Assembly (NCBI GenBank): GCA_950295325.1
Contig: OX485806.1
Location: 45,627,169 to 45,691,168 of the forward strand
Reading direction: 5' to 3'
DNA: 64,000 bases
Source of the DNA: Polytrichum commune
Taxonomy: Eukaryota > Streptophyta > Polytrichopsida > Polytrichales > Polytrichaceae
Below, piece by piece: positions 47,129 through 59,774 of the stretch (position 1 is its first letter; the number at the start of each line of letters is the position of its first letter). The notes below the pieces were generated by a model that had not been told where the DNA came from, ran no database searches, and worked only from the letters and a program-made list of their open reading frames with translations. A program made the position numbers and the translations under genes.

Positions 47129-49605
47129 TCATCTTCGGTGTGCTCTGAATAAGTGGAAGAAGATTGAGAAGACAAACTCTCATAATAACTCGCTTCTTCC
47201 TCTGAGTTGGTAGCTTCGTTGTTGTGAATGTCTTCCTCTTAATGATGTCTCTGCCGTATGAATATGTTCCCACGGACTTCATTGTGTGACCTCGTTCTTC
47301 TAAGAACTCGTCCAACACTATCAATATTTCCTCTGTACAATCGTTATTCTTCAGCTTGTGGATCCTCTTCACTGCCTGCATTTCCTTCCGGCTCTTCTAC
47401 TGGAGGTCTATGAGGACTGGCACGCCCGCCACGCCTGCCCCTTGTGCCTCCTCGGCTACTACCATGAGCCCTACGTCCTCCTCGTATTCCTCTATTTGGT
47501 CTAAAGATTGGTTCAAGTAACACATCCTCTCTGGTTGCGGTTGGTGCTAGCTCCTGCTCCCCAACTTCCCGATCAGGCCGTAAGCCTTCGAAGTCTTCGT
47601 CTCGGCCCATTTGAAACAATTGAGCATCCTCTCTGCCTTCATTGTTTGGTAATACTCGTTTCCCTCACCTTTTTCCTCAACACCACTCTCCAACCTGGAG
47701 ACTCCCTAGCATTTGAATAAAACACTTGTTCATAGTGCCTTGGAAAAGCAAAACTATCTCTGCAAACTCTACCATATCTTTTGTCGTCGTTCGCTATTGT
47801 GAAGCCCCATTTTTTTTTAATTGTTGCATTTTCCCCAATGTAATTTGCGTTCACAAAATCACACACTAACACTACCAAGAAATGACGTCTATAGTTTAGT
47901 TCCAAAATCTCCTCAATGTGTCCTACATATTCCACATCTGCATTAACTTGGTTACCATCTTGGATATTGTTCCTGCATACTTGTCTTAATGTAGCTGTAA
48001 CTCCACTATCGCATGTTTTCAGGGGTCTCTCCGAGCTTAGAACTCGATAATGGTTCCCAAAAGCAAACATCGATTTATATGCTGTAGCTATATGCAACGG
48101 ACCTCTTGCTGTGTCCACTACCCTTGGATTCACTGCAACATCGGCTTGTTGGCCACGTCTTACCTCTTCTTGGATCCAATCTGCAAACCTGGTACTAGTC
48201 GGAGCTCTCTGGGGAACACAAAACGGGTTCTTCTTCTGCCTCGACGTTGTCCACGTCGGTGTAGTTCTCTTTCATGCTCTCATTCCGTTACTGCCTCCTC
48301 ATATTTCCTATACAACGTCAATGACTAAATGAAATCCGGAATTGCTAATCATTAGATTATAGAGTCCCCAGTATTCCTCTTTATCCAGACACCACCGATA
48401 TGGACCTCCAGTAAACATGTGGTACATTCTGTGACCATAAAGCTCGGTGCATATACATGCCGAACTATATGATTCATATTGATAGACTTCAACAAAGTAA
48501 TGCAATCACTAGCTAAATTGTACAACACACGACTGTAATGCAACACAACATCTTCAGACCACACTTCCTTATCACCTATATTTGTCATCGTTTAATATTA
48601 CGCAGTCTTCAATACTCATATTACGATATTCTGTATTTTATCCATTTTGGTTTATATACATCAGTTATAACATATTTTTACAATATAAAAGGAGAACATC
48701 ATATCATACATTTTGTACGGATCCATGTGTTCTGTGTTGTCTAATACAAATCCATGTATCAACTTCAAGAAATCCGGTGTCATTACTCAGTCTCTTTTCG
48801 CACCTTCCAGGATTTCGTTGTACATGGCAGGTTCCTCCTTATCATCCCATGCACGCTTTGTTGTCGGAGTATACTGAGATAGATATTCATTGAGAAATCC
48901 AATTGACTCTTCCCTCAAATATCCATTTGCCATACTCCCTTCAAGTTTAGCTTTGTTTGTCACAAAGCCTTTCAACCCCTTCATATACCTCTCAAACGGA
49001 TACATCCAACGCGTATGCACCGGACCGCAAATGAATAACTCCTCAACCAAATGTATTAGGAGATGCATCATGATCACAAAAACTGATGGTGGCAACTCTT
49101 TCTCTAAAGAGCAAATGGTTTCAGCAACATTTTCTAGAATAACCACTTTTTGATCGACATCTACCACCTTTGTACAAATGTGCCGAAACAATCTACTCAC
49201 CCGCATGACTGCTCCAACAACTTTGACATTACCTACATTCCTCAAGCACAATGGTATAACTTGTTGGAGGTATATATGAAAGTCATGAGTTTTCAAACCC
49301 CTTAACTTCCCATCCTGAATCCTGCGGCTTAAGGCACCTACATAACCCGATGGAAATTTTAATTCCCTCAAGGTACTCAGAAACTCTTGTCGATGCTCTA
49401 TGGTCAAGACATACGGTGTGTCGGGCTTAAAATACGTATGTCCATCCGGGTTCCGTTGCAAGTGGAGATGGTTGCGGATGCCCCGAGCATGCATGTCCTC
49501 TTGTGATTTCGCACCATCCGTCTCTCCAAACAAAGTTCGTAGCAAATTTTTGCATATGTTCTTCTTACAATGCATTGCGTCCAAGGTGTGTCGTGTTGGA
49601 AGTTT
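47121..49605 (-). pseudogene. TNP2-type CACTA transposase, 3' part only
   Basis: The exon 48787-49605 starts after a GACAG acceptor and reads LPTRHTLDAMHCKKNICKNL, GLKTHDFHIYLQQVIPL, LPPSVFVIMMHLLIHLVEEL and VHTRWMYPFERYMKGLKGFV, the region after the catalytic core plus DUF4218. The frame 47639-48133 has VEYVGHIEEILELNYRRHFL and FPRHYEQVFYSNARESPGWR, i.e. DUF4216. An Arg/Gly-rich tail (47344-47619) and a short Lys-rich end follow. The catalytic DDE part upstream is missing; the nested insertion and unrelated sequence lie where it should be. Transposases of this family act in the nucleus on the CACTA termini. Confidence 0.85.
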
Positions 49606-49981
49606 CTGTCCATAGAAAACACAATTTAATTAACAAAACACGTGATGACAGTAGTATGTATGTCCACTGTGATTATGTACAACATTATAAACAAAGAACC
49701 GTGCATTATCATTGATCTGTGTAGAAAACAACATTTGACCATCACAATTATGGTGCACACTTCACTGTCAACAATCCTCGATCGCCTTAGAAAGAACTTA
49801 TTAAATCCTATATTCTACATACATCAGGTATCTGATGCACCCCTTGGGTCGTTCCCTTACAATTTAGCTCAAAAAGACTCATGGTGAGACATCACGTAAA
49901 TTTGTATTCGCTTGAGAACTACCGTGCCTCATTAATATGTTCGGTCTCGAATTAATAATCCCTCTCTTCTCCTTATGATAT
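49606..49981. other. Intron-like remnant of the TNP2 gene
   Basis: AT-rich sequence upstream of the last TNP2 acceptor and ending at the TAT target duplication of the nested element. No coding signal seen. Confidence 0.4.
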
Positions 49982-50269
49982 CATTACAAGGAAATGGGTG
50001 TATAATTGACAAAAATGTGACACTAAAATGTCCGAAGTGACAAAATCAGCTCAAAGCTATGAGTTTTTGTCAATTCGGACATTATTCAAAATTTGTGTCA
50101 ATTTTCTGTCATCAGATTTATATATTTCACGTTTAACTTATTCCCTTCACCTGAGCATGTGTCTCATATTTATTAACAACAAAAGGTGTTACAAAAGGTG
50201 TTACAAAAGGTTTTTAAGTATTGTAATTACTAGTATAAGTAATTAATATAAATAATGTATTTACTATAA

Positions 50270-50560
50270 TTAATGTAATAACTAATTTAATTAATTAATG
50301 TAAATACTGAAATTACCAATTTAAGTAAATACTGAAATTTGCTAATTTAAGTAAATATTGAAATTTGCTAATTTAGGTAAATACTGAAATTTGCTAATTT
50401 AAGTAAATATTGAAATTTTCTAATTTAGGTAAATACTGAAAATTGCTAATTTAAGTAAATATTGAAATTTTCTAATTTAGGTAAATACTGAAAATTGCTA
50501 ATTTAAGTCAATACTGAAAATTGCTATTTTAAGTAAAATACTGAAATTATTGTAATTAAT
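50270..50560. repeat. AT-rich 26-bp tandem repeat
   Basis: About nine copies of GTAAATACTGAAATTTGCTA followed by ATTTAA, with a few substitutions (ACTG/ATTG, TTGC/TTTC). Confidence 0.85.
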
Positions 50561-50778
50561 GTAGTTAAAATAATTACAATAATTACTGTAATAATGTTTA
50601 GGAGTATTTTTATAAATTGTTTTTAATACAAATTCAATACGTACTAATTAAAAACAGTAAATACATTAATTCTATGCTTGTTTTTACTTTCACTAATTAA
50701 AAATATATATACATAAGTTTATAAGTCTTATGGCTTCTTCATACAAAACTCTTACATACTTGGCCTATATCATGTAAT

Positions 50779-50850
50779 GAGCGGTGGCTTAGTGGCTAAG
50801 GCCTTCACACTATAGCCAAGAGGTTCAAGGTTCGATCCCCTTGACCCCTC
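50779..50850 (+). other. tRNA-like sequence, probably the head of a SINE
   Basis: GAGCGGTGGCTTAGTGGCTA resembles an A box (TGGCTTAGTGG) and GGTTCGATCCC is a B box. The arms CAAGG/CCTTG around TTCGATC form a T stem, and GAGCGGT pairs with ACCCCTC except at one position. The anticodon arm is poor, so it is more likely a tRNA-derived repeat or relic than a working tRNA gene. It is followed by a body with repeated TTCGCCTAGGGTAGGT-like text up to about 50960. Confidence 0.6.
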
Positions 50851-51220
50851 ACCCTTGGCTTCGCCTAGGGTAGGTAGGTGGCTTTGTCCATTCGCCTAGG
50901 TTAGGTGAGGTGGCCCTTCGCCCTTAGATCTATGTGAGTAGGCCACGAATGCGAGGGTGGATTACTAATTTAGGATTTTTTTACTAGTATAACTTGGACA
51001 TTAAACCACATCACCATGGGTAAATGACGAAGTAAAGAGAATCCAACATGGCAAGGGGGCCGGAGTAAATGGAATCCTACGTGTATAATTGTCCCAGATG
51101 ACAAAGAAATTGACAGAACTTTGTTAATTATATGACCGAATCAAGGTGCCCTATATGACACCCAAATTAACAGAATTTCGTCACATTTTTGTCAAATAGG
51201 TCATATAAACTCTTGTAGTG

Positions 51221-53400
51221 TATGAATATAATTATTGGAGTGAACACAATCTCATTATCTTAATTCTTACTCTCAATGTAAGGCATCATTGATAATAAGA
51301 ACCATTTAGATTTAAAGAAAACATCAAGATGTGTAACAATATCCTTGATAATAATATAGTGTTCAATAAGTTGTATGAATCCTTAAGGTTAGTAATTCAT
51401 TAACATTAATCATACAAATGATAGTAAACTTATAATGATGAAGAAGATCTAATATTCTTGAGTCTTCCTTTTTAAGCTCAAGTGTTACTACTTATAATAT
51501 TGTAACTTGACATATATGCATATAGTAGTTATAATTTCGTGAATACATCATTGATTGTTTTGCAATGTCACGTTTAACTTCAAAGTGTTTTAATGACAAG
51601 AATAATTATAACTCTCTTGAGGTTTATTCAAGAGATAAACCTTTTTTTTATTGTTAATGACATCCAACAACTCACAAAGTATCTTAAGAGAAGAAACATT
51701 TTTACTACAAAGTGTTTCTTGATGACGAGAAGTAAACCTATCTCTCTTGAGGTTTGCTCAAGAGAGAGAAAGAGATCTTCTTTTGAATAAATAATCCTTC
51801 AAATTGTAATGACATCCAACAACTCACAAAGAAACTTAAAGAAAGAAGTTCCAATAACAATTATAGTAAGTAGAATATCTTATATCAATATTACTTCATT
51901 CATATGTATTCAAACTTTGATGTGAATTAATGTCTTCATCATTCTTGTCAATCATAAGTTCAACAATCAATATGTAGTATAATATGTATAATACTTATAA
52001 GTCAATTGTGTAGTTTTCAATAATAAGCTCATCATCTTTTGAAGGAGTTTGTAATCGTTAAGTGATTTTGCTTTAATCATATAATGCATATAATTCTTCA
52101 ATCATTCAATCACATGTATATTTATAATTCTTTTTTGAGGAGTTCAATGATAAGTTCCACTTTAGAGAGTCAATCATAATTCCGACGTTCAAGTCAAATT
52201 GTCGTCACTACTCACAACAACTACTCTCAAAGTTCCATTGATACTCCAACTCTTCTTGAGCGCTTTGTTCTCACCCTCGCACTAATACTTTGAGTTCTTT
52301 CTCAAAAGAGTCTACTCAATCTACTCTACTCTCGGTTGCTCAATCACTTTAAGTTTCAAGTACCGCTTAACAAACTTGTAAGATAATTTGAGAGAGAGGT
52401 AGAAAGATCACACATATTTGTAGAAAAGATAATGTATTGCAAAAGTGCTCCGAGAGGAGAGATACAAAAGAAACTCAAGTGTTTTTGACACTCAAAATTT
52501 AAGATAACTTAGTTGTGTAGAAAATGAGGTATAGGTCTCCTAAATTGCTTCCCTTATATAGTCTTTTCTTCCTATCCAAAATCTATACTAAGAGTGGTTG
52601 TTAACTTCTACTTTCCTAGATACTAACTATCTTTGATATATGTAGATGATATCTATCATGAAACGGTTATAACCGTTTTACCACCTTAATGTTCCTATCT
52701 CCAAGATCACACTAATTCCTTGTCGTGGCTACATTCTAGTTCCTTTTGAAGACCAATCAAATCTTCATATTGATTGATTAATGATCATGATAGAAGAATG
52801 TACCATATTCCTATATGCTCCTTAATGTCTTCATAATGTCTCTTGAACTTCATATCCAAAATTCCCATATATTCCATAATCGTGCCTCCTCAAAATCCTA
52901 CATTCTATCTATTCCATAATCATGCTTCCTTGGATAGTCATTCATCCTCAAATAAAATCCTAAATACATAATTATGTCTCTTCAATATCCTACCTTCGTA
53001 GTACTTCATAATCATGCCTCAAAATAGTTTTAAAACCTCAAAATCCTACATTTCTAATTTCCCCTATATACCCTTAATACATCCTTAATACACCCCTTAA
53101 TATGCCCCTAATATATCCCTTTAAAGTCCTTTGATCAATACTAAGAATTCCTTTGTAAGCCGCCGACACCCTACTACCGTGGATAAGGGCTCCTAAGACC
53201 GCGTGATTTCCTTGCATTTCCGCGGTAAGGGGGCCTAAACCCGTGGCCGAACTCCATGGCCGAGCTCTAACTCTCTTCGGCGTTCCATTCTTTGTTCGGT
53301 GTTGATCCTCTCCCTCTTGGTGGTGTTCGTCGTTGTTGGTTGCTTCATTGTGCCTTCAATCTCTCTCATAATGTTGTTTCTCAACATTTAACCCCCCCCC
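51221..53400. other. AT-rich insert of unknown origin within the CACTA element
   Basis: No coding region recognised. AATGACATCCAACAACTCAC occurs at about 51655 and 51808, showing a ~153-bp tandem duplication. The right edge, read on the minus strand, is a run of about ten G followed by TTAAATGTTGAGAAACAACA, which resembles a polypurine tract and the start of an LTR. I could not find the partner LTR. Confidence 0.4.
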
Positions 53401-53588
53401 AAGGGTTAGATCCTGCCCTCAGGATCTTAAGAATTCAGGAAAATGCTCTGTTGCTAGATCCTGTAATTCCCTTGCTGCTTCTAGGTTGTATGGCTCTACT
53501 TAGCATTTAAGCATGTGACTAATCTTGGCGGTGATTCTCTCGAACATCTATTTGGTGGTAATTTCTTCTTTTATATCTGCTGGTTTGC

Positions 53589-54765
53589 TTAACCATTGGT
53601 CAAAAGCTTCAAGCTTTGCCAACTCCAAAATCCTCTGGTGATTATCAGTTGAAGTGTGGATCTGTTGTAACCCTTGAAGATGTGCCGCAATCTCTGCGGA
53701 TGTATATTGAAGGAATCCTCTCCTTTCAAAGTTAGAACCATTTGCTTGAGTTGTTGAAGGCTGTCGGAATTCCGTGTGGCAGATTGTTTGTGGGTTTGTA
53801 AGGATCTGTGCAGATCGTCAATCTGCACGAGGTGCTGCTGTTTGGCATTTCGGAGAGATTTTATCTCAGTGGAGTGCTGCTCCTCTATCAGTACCAATTT
53901 TTCTTGCAGGAGGTCTTTTTGGAGCTTCTCTTCTGTTAGTTGGATCTGCAACTTTTGGATAGATCCTTTAATGAGTTCCTGCTCGCCGTGACTCTGCTCA
54001 CTCAACTCCCGCAGATGCTGCTCCTGGAGGAGCCCTAATTTTTCAAGTAACTGTTCCCTCTGTATAGTTATATTTTCAAGTTCCAATTCGAGTTTCTGAA
54101 CTCTGGCATGCTCGGTGGCTCCCTCTGGGTGCCCGTAAGGTGTATCAATTGACTGTTTTGGAAATACCTTGGACCACTGTTGGAGTGTTTTCTCCATGGA
54201 AAAGTTTGTGTGTTCAAACTTTTCCAAAATGACTTGCAATAATTCTGAGGTATTGCATGAATGATGATCCTTTGTCTGAGTCAATACCGGTTAAATCAAT
54301 GCTACTTCTATTGTTGATTGTGGTTGTTGTGCTGAAGACTTCCCCTATTGCGTACCACTGGGCTCAAGTTCCGTTTGAATGAATGTTGCTTTCTGTAATG
54401 ATGATTCTCCTCGTTGTGTAAAACTGGGTTCCAGTTCCGATGTATGCTTCCTCTTCTTGTTGACAGGGAAGACTCAAAAAATGACGGCATCAAGATCCCT
54501 CAATGGCCGCTTCGCCTCTGGTATAGTTCATTCAAAGATTCTTCATGTGCCAGCTTTGCTCCGTGCTTTTTCCAGATCGCTTGGAAAATATCCACCGCTT
54601 TCACCTTCGGCGTTCCTGGCTCCCGCTTTGCTGCAAAAGTTGTCATGACTGCCTTCCCCTTCTCTCTGGAAGCAAATCCCATTGCAAACTATACAATATG
54701 TTCTCCCCGAAATACCATTTTGAACTTCACTAAGTATCCTGGCTACCCGAGACTGCACTCCTGAC
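53589..54765 (-). pseudogene. Unrecognised coiled-coil protein pseudogene
   Basis: The minus strand reads from about 54730 (KGKAVMTTFAAKREPGTPKV, DIFQAIWKKHGAKLAHEE) through a frame change near 54520, then VFPVNKKRKHTSELEPSFTQ with in-frame stops near 54490, 54350 and 54300, into a long heptad-rich part at 53589-54284 (LELELENITIQREQLLEKLG, QKLQIQLTEEKLQKDLLQEK). The second part is a predicted coiled coil of more than 120 residues. I do not recognise the family. It may be a captured host gene or the internal part of a retroelement next to the LTR-like sequence at 53380-53400. Confidence 0.5.
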
Positions 54766-54769
54766 AACC

Positions 54770-55633
54770 TTTAAAAAAAACGATTCGAAAACTCTGCTGA
54801 TGCAATTGCTACTTGGACAGTCTTCTTGTTCACTTCTCCAACCATTCTACAAAGTTCTTGAGATCTGGTTATGGCAAGGTTTCCGTGAATCCGTCATCTC
54901 ATAAGTAATCCGCAGACAAGCATCTTTGGTAATGTGCGCTCATGATATTACAGGAATAATGATTGCACACTTAACCTAGTTAACGTGGAACTGAAGAGGA
55001 AAAACCTGAAAATGTAAGCATCGTGCATTGTGGCAAGTGCAACATGATAATGAACATTGAAAGTGTACCTCAGTTTCATAGTCACATCAAAGATGCTTGA
55101 TTCAGCAGGAAATTGAAAGTGGCCGGAGACAGCAGTGTCTATTCCTTCTAAATGACAGTATACAGTTCACTTCCAACATCTCTGAACACACGTCTGCAAA
55201 CAATCTTCCCTCAATGTTCACAAGTTTAGAAAAGTAACACAATTTTCCACATCAAGAATTTTCATTTTCCTCGAACACGACCATTACAGGCACTTCGGCT
55301 CATTGAACATCGAAAACCCCTAATGCATGGAAGTGGAGGTCACCAAAGACTATGAAGATTGCGCTGTAGGTGCGCTTGAGCAACAAAAGACTGAAGCTGT
55401 GTTGTAAGAGGAACCCCTAACCCCAAAACCCTAAACCCTCACAGGATGGTGACGGAAAAAATCCGCCGTTCAGTAACTCACTAGCTTGTGTCAAACAAAG
55501 TAGGGTTAGTTTTCAAAAAACAAGGTGGTTCAGTAGGAAGACAACAACAGAGTCCTAGTGTCTTCATCAACTTAGGGTTTCATGGATGAAAGTGGGCATA
55601 CAACGTTGAGGTACAAACTTTGAAGTCTGTAGC
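54770..55633. other. Spacer without clear gene
   Basis: No gene recognised. ACCCCTAACCCCAAAACCCT near 55420 looks telomere-like only by chance: there is no tandem array. Confidence 0.4.
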
Positions 55634-56031
55634 CTCCCGTCACCTTTGTTGTCAGTTTTAGTAGTATTCTTGCATGCCTTCTGTCAACTGGGTTTCTGTG
55701 GTGGCTGTATACCTCTTGGACGGCGAGGGTTGCAAATGTTGAAGCGTTGTTGGAGGCAAAACCTGCACTTGCTACAAGAGAAATCAACACTCCATCACAA
55801 TGTTCGAAATGGACAGCTGCAAGCTCCGGCAGTGAAGAGGTGACGTTGGAGAGGACGACTTCTGGCTGCAATAGTACTGCATCAAGTAGCAGAGAAGAGT
55901 ACAAGATCAAGCATTGTGAATGCCGAAGCGGCAAAGGGTCCGAGACCATTGAAAACGAAGACTTAGGAGCACGACCGAATACTCGTCATCTACAGACGTC
56001 TGCTCAGAGGTCCGTAATATGCCAGGATTAG
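55634..56031 (+). CDS. Exon-like open frame with one membrane segment, unrecognised
   Basis: After a TCTGTAG acceptor at 55633 the plus strand stays open to the stop at 56029-56031: TFVVSFSSILACLLSTGFLW and WLYTSWTARVANVEALLEAK, then a polar Ser/Glu-rich tail (ASSGSEEVTLERTTSGCNST). The first 25 residues are a probable membrane helix. The antisense frame (55572-55949) is also open, so the strand is not certain. No family recognised and no upstream exon found. Confidence 0.35.
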
Positions 56032-56718
56032 GTTCTGTCTGTGGTGTGCATTATTAGGTTTCCTTGTTCAAATTTTCAATTGCTGCGGATTGCCTGCCTA
56101 TTGAAAGGTGAAATCATTGTGGGAATAACGGAGTAACTTCCAAGTAAGTAGTCCGTATTGGAAATGCTTATGAGTCGACGTATACTTGAACAAGTCAAAC
56201 TCTTGGATTGGTCTTTCAATAACTTTTAATCATAGAGTCTTCAAACAATGTCGTCGTTCTTTTGGTGCAATTGATAATCATAACCCAAGGTTAGAATTTC
56301 TTCTTATTAGAAAACAATTAAGATGACTGGACCCAAGTTGCAGGTATTCTCTTAACCCCTAGATGACCAAGGAATCATGGGTTTAAAATGACAAATTCAA
56401 TCAATAATATTGTGCAAAAAATAGCTTAGATGGGATCAAATTGTATATCATTGGAACCATTAAAGAATAAGATTGCGTGTGTTGAAAAAAAAAACATAAA
56501 AAATCTAAAAATGTTTGAAAAAAAACAGGAGGCCCAATTCAGCATTTGGTTGTTAGGGGTTAGCTTATTTTTGCCACATGTTCTAAATGTGACATGCTGT
56601 ACAATGAATGTATTTAAGATGTAGTCGTTTTCATACATAGTATGTATTGGGTGATCAGATATGTAGCTGTTCCTACGAGAGAATTGATGATAGCAATATA
56701 CTGTGATGAATCTTGCAG
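56032..56718. other. Spacer upstream of the TnpA-like gene
   Basis: AT-rich, no gene seen. It ends at the acceptor ATCTTGCAG (56710-56718) of the first TnpA-like exon and may be its first intron or promoter. Confidence 0.4.
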
Positions 56719-59700
56719 GAAATGGTTCGACCCGCAACTTTGGACCGAGGAAATGAAAAATTTGTCCAGTGGAAGGAACCCTTGCAATCAAAGGGAGACA
56801 CAACAAATGTTGGTGGTCATGATTCTACTTCCAGAGTGAGAAAGAAGAAGCTGACAACGAGACAAAATTCTACTCTTACATCGCTTGTAGCGTCAATTCA
56901 GGGGTCAGGGATTGAAGAACGAGGCCATACTAGAAATCCTACTACAAAATTGATTGAAACAGGAGTTGGAACTTTGTCACCAAGTCATGCAGAAATGCAT
57001 TTTGCAGCTCCTCTACCCAGATTCAAGCCGCCTTGACGCGTGCAGAGTACGAGATCCACAGTACTGCTTCCCAGATCAACTGTATCTGAAGGGGCCTCAG
57101 AACAAACACCAAACATGCTACCTAAATTTAATAATCACAGAGCGTCACGAAGTGAATCACTACAACATCAGTGCCCACGGAATTGGATTCACGAACGAAT
57201 CCTGCAACGCAACAGGAAACTAAGTTTATGCAAATTAAAGAGGGAGAACGAAGTCAACAACCTAGTACTCCACGGCGTGTGCATAATGAATTTCCACAGC
57301 GTAGCCCAGCATACGTTAGATCAAGGATCCCGTTTGTCGCAAATGCTCATTGGAGGTCACCGAGTCCAAATATAGCAGGACACAATAATGAAGTTGTTAC
57401 CTAAACCCTTTGACTTGGTTGAATGTGGAACTTTCTTCTACTCTTACTTCGATATTTTCAATAGAACATCTGCATAGACTTTTACCAAGGCATTGGTGAT
57501 GTATATGTATATTGGTAGGAGCATGAAAGGAATGCGTTGAAAGGATTGCAGTTGTTAGATAGTCCTGCAATGTTATAATTGTCTTGTATTTTTTTACTAC
57601 AGGAATGTGGGAGAATTCCAGAAGAATATGTAGAAGGCAGAGTTTGGAGGTCCCATGCTACACGGCAGCAAGAGCCACAGACATACTCCTTTTACAACGC
57701 GAATAATGAAGTAGATAATAGTGATGACAGTGAAAAAGATTATGAAGAAGAAGTCGAGGAAGTAGAGGAGGAACAAAATGAAGATGCAGAGGATTTGGTC
57801 GCAGATGACGTTTACTGTGAAACCAAAGCACAGAAACAAAAAGAGAAGAGACGAGCAAAGGTGGCTCGTGAAAGAGAAGGAGATAGGTGTTGTCGAGAAG
57901 GTCTGCCGAGAAACTATTTACTCATAAATGAGAATACGAAGAAACCTTATGGCGTTGGTGTGAATGATTGGCGGAAAGAGGTGATGCTACTCTCTAGAAA
58001 ACTGGACCCAACCATAGGTTTAATTAATAGACAACCTCATGATGTTGTTAAAGAAATTGCTGACTGGATACAACATACATGGGAATACAGCATCCCAATT
58101 AAGTTTGAGGTCGTGAAGGAAGTTATAGCCCGTGGAGTGTCTTTGAGGCACACAGAGTTGTGGAAAAAAATTCGCAGCAATGAACCAAAACCTGAGGATG
58201 TATCAGATCGAACGTGGCGGTTGCTGAAGAGGGAGTTGGAGAATCCGGCAACGATCAAGAAGTCACAAAATTGCAGCAAGGTTAACGCAAACCGAGTGAA
58301 CTTTGGACGAACCAGTCCATCGGGAGAGGTGGGGGTCCGTGAGAGACTAAGGAAGCGGTTGAGAAGATCCACTGATCCAGATGAGATAAGATTTGAAATG
58401 GCAAGGGACAAAGGATATGGTGGACGTTGAAAACGAATGCAGAACCAAGATAATGTCATGCATGGGAGTCAACATGAGTCACCTGTGTCATTGGGAGTGG
58501 CCCGGGTAACTAACCTTCTTGGAAATCCGTACTTGGACGAAGCTGAAGACGCATGTAATCCTTTGCTAACATGTGGTTCACGTGTTCAAATCAATGACGA
58601 TATCATAAGTGAAGCTAGGCCTGCCACTGGGAATATTGGATCAGGGGGAGTACAAACTATGTCAGAAGAGCAACTTGCATGTAACCCATTTGTAATGAAA
58701 CTAATGGAAAGAATAGCATTACTGGAAGGCCGCCAAAGCACTGTTCCAATTGAAGTTGCAGTCGTGACCAGAGAGAAATTGTCTACAGAAGTCATAGAAG
58801 ATGGCGTGGAACTGGCAGCTGTGGCAGTGCATACTACAGGCATGGAGGTGAGTGAAAAATGTTCATGTTTAAACTGTTTATATACACGAAGAGCCAAATG
58901 GAATTGTTCTTGTACGTACAAATTGTTTTGACAATCAATTGTTAGTGTCATTGGCAAGCAAGACGTAGAATAATGAAGTCTTCCATATGATTTGCAGTGT
59001 CTCGCATCGGAATCAGCAGCAGCGGTGGAGCAAATGCGTGATATCCAGGTGTGTCAACACTGATACAAGACACTTGTTGACACACCATTGGTGTGTCTAC
59101 AAGTGTCTCATATCTTTTGTCATAGTTGTGCATGGCAATGTCCATACTTTGTAGGTCACCACATGTACGTGTAAATGATTTGCAATACTTATCATAACAT
59201 ACTGCAGTCATATAAATTGAAAACGTACCATAGGTCGTATAGTTTCCAAGATTATGAAGATGCTCCTGGATAATATCGGCTGCTCTTAGTACTTTTCAAC
59301 ATGCATTGTATTGTCAGGGACATGCCGTGGAGCCGGGACCAGTTGATGATCCCTCTCATCCGAACAGGTGTGTGAGTTAAGGTCACAATAAGGGGAGAGA
59401 GTATGTACAATTTTGGCAAATCCCTGACATGGTCTTACAATATATTGTACTGAAGACCAGTATGGTCATAGTCATTGAAATTACATTTTGGAAAGTGCCA
59501 AAATTGTGACTTTCAAATTCTGTGGACCTGCAAAAATTAAGAGTAGTATACATTTGGGGCTTTGTGCGGGCATCTCACACTGCACCAATTTGAGTGAATT
59601 TTTTCAGTTTAAGCAATATGAAGTTCAATGTAATGTACGTGATTCCGTGGACTGGTGTATAGTTAAGAATGCATGCAGTGGTTTTCGCAGTGTGAGGACG

Positions 59701-59774
59701 ATGTTGCTGAACCAGGGAGCAGTCAAGCAATGAGAAGATCAGAACGCGTAAAGAAGAAAGCAATACGGCATTAA
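56719..59774 (+). pseudogene. Transposase_24/TnpA-like second gene of the CACTA element
   Basis: Exons: 56719 to about 57400 (basic, Ser/Thr-rich; TGA at 57034-57036 and a frame change near 57165), about 57602-58850, about 58999-59048, about 59318-59374 and 59691-59774. The main exon has an acidic tract, RRAKVAREREGDRCCREGLP, WKKIRSNEPKPEDVSDRTWR and NCSKVNANRVNFGRTSPSGE, which fits the plant Transposase_24 (Ptta/En/Spm) domain with its W..L, NK.NR-type core. TGA at 58428-58430 interrupts the frame and then MQNQDNVMHGS continues in phase. The last exon gives a basic tail, RRSERVKKKAIRH. Such proteins bind subterminal CACTA motifs. Orientation is opposite to TNP2. Confidence 0.7.

Larger units (their letters stand above)
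49982..51220. mobile_element. Nested non-autonomous CACTA derivative, 1,239 bp
   Basis: The left end CATTACAAGGAAATGGGTGT is one base off a CACTA terminus. The right end read on the minus strand is CACTACAAGAGTTTATATGA. TAT flanks both sides (49979-49981, 51221-51223). The interior has no transposase; it holds an AT-rich 26-bp tandem repeat and a tRNA-like sequence. Shared subterminal motifs (GACAAAAATGTGAC) tie it to the same CACTA family as its host. Confidence 0.82.

Noticed and set aside
50779..50850. A functional tRNA gene.
   Set aside because: Boxes A and B and the T arm are good, but the anticodon arm does not pair well and it lies in a transposon; a SINE-type relic is more likely.
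55415..55440. Telomere-like AACCCCAAAACCCTAAACCC.
   Set aside because: Only three imperfect units, no array; similar text is common in plant 5' leaders.
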